A stretch of 64,000 nucleotides of DNA from positions 641,902 to 705,901 of the forward strand of contig NZ_KB889965.1 of NCBI RefSeq assembly GCF_000372865.1. The letters run 5' to 3'. Made by a program: the position numbers and the translations under genes. The stretch is from Methylosarcina fibrata AML-C10. Its GTDB lineage: Bacteria > Pseudomonadota > Gammaproteobacteria > Methylococcales > Methylomonadaceae. Shown in pieces: positions 62,531-64,000 of the stretch. The notes under the pieces were generated by a model that was given only the letters and a program-made list of their open reading frames with translations, had not been told where the DNA came from and ran no database searches. How positions within the stretch are numbered: the stretch's first letter is position 1; the number at the start of each line of letters is the position of its first letter.

Positions 62531-64000
62531 TCACGGGAGATACTGCTGCAACGTTTCGTGCCATTGTTCGAATTGGCCGGCATTGGCATCGTTCAACAGG
62601 TCGGCCGGATAAAATTCGAAATAGGTGCTGTTGAAATTAGTGAATCCATAACTCAAGCCGGCGCCCGGAGAATCGTTGGCGAGCCAGTGGCACCACGGCC
62701 AGGCGGACTGGTTCGACCATTCGCCGCAGGCCTGGAACAGAATGCGGGTTTCATTTTTGACGCCCGCCAGGATATTGGCCAGATCCGAATTGAGCGTTGG
62801 CGCGTTTCCGGTCAACACTTCCTGAAAGAAGTTGATGCGCGGCGTACCGGCGCCGTTAAAGCGGGACAGAAGTCCGTCCCTTAACGCCTCGGCCGTGGTC
62901 GGGCCGGTGGCTCCGTCCGAAATGCCGAATAAGCCGGCGTAGAGAAACTTGCCGGGAAAGGCGTTCGCCCAATAACCGACCGAAGCATAGACCGCATTGA
63001 TAAACGTGGGGGCATCGTATCCGGGCGGCAGTTGGGTTAGCCGAATGGATTGAATGCCGCCGATCGATGCGTCGATTTGCTTCACGGCCGGATGATTTTT
63101 TAATTCGACGCCATTTATTGAATAGGTGCCGGCGGCATTGGCGAGTTTTTCAAGAGCGGCCAGCAGCGTGGCATCCCAGGGTAGGCTGGTCATCCCGAAC
63201 TGAGGATGGAAGAAGGTTTCCGTTTTATTGAGCAGCCAGGCTGGCTCGGCCATGGCCATAACGGCAATGGAAACGCTCTGGTTCAAGGATTCCGCTTGCC
63301 GGATGACTCTGGCGAGCCTTGAAAAATCGTAAACACCTTCGGCTTTTTCGATTTCGCTCCAGTACAGGCGAACGAGAACCCCGTCGACAAAAGGTTTATC
63401 GACGACGGTGTCGATGGCATAAATGCCCGCCGGATAACTGATGCAGTCGTCCGTGCCGTCGCTGTTGCCGGAGTCCTCGCAAAAGTCGGCGCCTTTGCCG
63501 CCGTATATCGCATCGTTGCCGTTGCCGCCGTTGAGGTTATCCTTGCCGTTGCCGCCGCTCAGGGTGTCGTCGCCGTCGTCGCCGTTGAGGGTGTCCTTGC
63601 CGTTGCCTCCGCTCAGAGAGTCGTTGCCGTCGTCGCCGTGCAGATCGTCCTTGCCGTTGCCGCCCGCCAGCGTGTCATGGCCGGGACCTCCGGTCATTAC
63701 GTCGTTGCCGTTCTCGCCTTGCAGAACGTCGTCGTCGGCATCGTCCGGCAGATCGGGATCGTCGGTGGCATCATCGTCAAAGCCGTAGACGACGTCCTTG
63801 CCGTTGCCGCCGAAGATCTCGTCGTTGCCGTAACCGCCGTACAACACGTCCTTGCCGTTGTTGCCGTAGACGACGTCGTCGCCTTCTCCGGCATCGACCA
63901 CGTCGTTGCCGTTCCCGGCGCAGATCGTATCGGGGCCGCGGGTGCCGTAGATGACATTCTTGCCGCTGCTGCCCTGAATGATCAGGCTGTTGACGCCGTC
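62531..64000 (-). CDS. RTX-type calcium-binding protein with glycosidase-like C-terminal domain (partial)
   Basis: The frame is open to the window edge, so the N-terminus is missing. The visible 489 residues start with a run of about ten RTX nonapeptide pairs (GGNGKDxLxGDDGNDxLS type, residues to about 190), which fold into a calcium-stabilised beta roll. A domain of about 300 residues follows: VRLYWSEIEKAEGVYDFSRLARVIRQAE, VAVMAMAEPAWLLN and YAGLFGISDGATGPTTAEALRDGLL. It resembles TIM-barrel glycoside hydrolases of the GH42/GH5 type. RTX proteins are normally secreted by type I systems, but the recognition repeats usually lie near the C-terminus, whereas here a folded domain comes last. Ordinary RTX repeats would bind calcium outside the cell. 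Confidence 0.8.
   Translation of the reverse strand, partial: DGVNSLIIQGSSGKNVIYGTRGPDTICAGNGNDVVDAGEGDDVVYGNNGKDVLYGGYGNDEIFGGNGKDVVYGFDDDATDDPDLPDDADDDVLQGENGNDVMTGGPGHDTLAGGNGKDDLHGDDGNDSLSGGNGKDTLNGDDGDDTLSGGNGKDNLNGGNGNDAIYGGKGADFCEDSGNSDGTDDCISYPAGIYAIDTVVDKPFVDGVLVRLYWSEIEKAEGVYDFSRLARVIRQAESLNQSVSIAVMAMAEPAWLLNKTETFFHPQFGMTSLPWDATLLAALEKLANAAGTYSINGVELKNHPAVKQIDASIGGIQSIRLTQLPPGYDAPTFINAVYASVGYWANAFPGKFLYAGLFGISDGATGPTTAEALRDGLLSRFNGAGTPRINFFQEVLTGNAPTLNSDLANILAGVKNETRILFQACGEWSNQSAWPWCHWLANDSPGAGLSYGFTNFNSTYFEFYPADLLNDANAGQFEQWHETLQQYLP

Noticed and set aside
63480..63900. CRISPR-like array
   Set aside because: The regular repeat has an 18- to 54-base period with imperfect units and encodes RTX nonapeptides in frame.

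Overview
The window reads as a gammaproteobacterial chromosome. The evidence is the mreBCD-mrdA block divergent from gatCAB, an rsd/algQ regulator, and the thrS-infC-rpmI-rplT-pheS-pheT-ihfA-merR run ending in a tRNA-Pro. Protein flavour and overall gene content suggest a Methylococcales-type methanotroph. That is an inference: no methane monooxygenase or other diagnostic gene lies in the window.

Layout. 1-3.5 kb: mrdA (cut by the window edge), mreD, mreC and mreB on the minus strand. 3.7-7.6 kb: gatCAB and rsd. 7.8-10.5 kb: a large UPF0182 membrane protein. 11.3-13.4 kb: a stand-alone second EF-G. 13.6-27.4 kb: a co-directional twelve-gene accessory cluster, the most interesting part of the window. 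27.5-29.05 kb: a complete IS5-type insertion sequence. 29.1-36.9 kb: tRNA-Val, thrS, infC (ATC start), rpmI, rplT, pheST, ihfA and a MerR regulator. 36.97-44.4 kb: a satellite-like integrative element in tRNA-Pro(GGG), bounded by 68-bp direct repeats. 44.4-46.3 kb: the left part of a second, related element in tandem, decayed. 46.3-47.3 kb: an IS630-type element whose transposase has two in-frame amber codons. 47.3-62.5 kb: a PhoQP-like two-component pair, a lactate/malate dehydrogenase homologue, htpG behind a sigma-32-like promoter, an atypical pyruvate kinase, an HD-GYP protein, a molybdopterin oxidoreductase, a HEAT-repeat membrane protein, an unknown coiled-coil membrane protein and a small unknown. 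62.5-64 kb: the C-terminal part of an RTX-type calcium-binding protein with a glycosidase-like domain.

Central hypothesis. The 13.6-27.4 kb cluster appears to make coenzyme M and use it. A ComA-type phosphosulfolactate synthase, two aspartase/fumarase-superfamily lyases, a PLP enzyme of the D-cysteine desulfhydrase fold and a CoA-disulfide-reductase-like flavoprotein match the gene set of bacterial coenzyme M synthesis (Xanthobacter xcb genes). The first half carries a 379-residue MetE-like protein whose H216-x-C218 and C339 match, with a constant offset of two, the zinc ligands reported for epoxyalkane:coenzyme M transferase. Around it are an acylating aldehyde dehydrogenase, a GMC alcohol oxidase/dehydrogenase, a CoA-transferase-fold pair lacking the usual catalytic glutamate, a zinc-ribbon miniprotein and a conserved-looking protein of unknown function. 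Together these suggest a self-contained route that captures an epoxide (for example one formed when an alkene is co-oxidised by a monooxygenase encoded elsewhere), oxidises the coenzyme M adduct and releases a CoA thioester.
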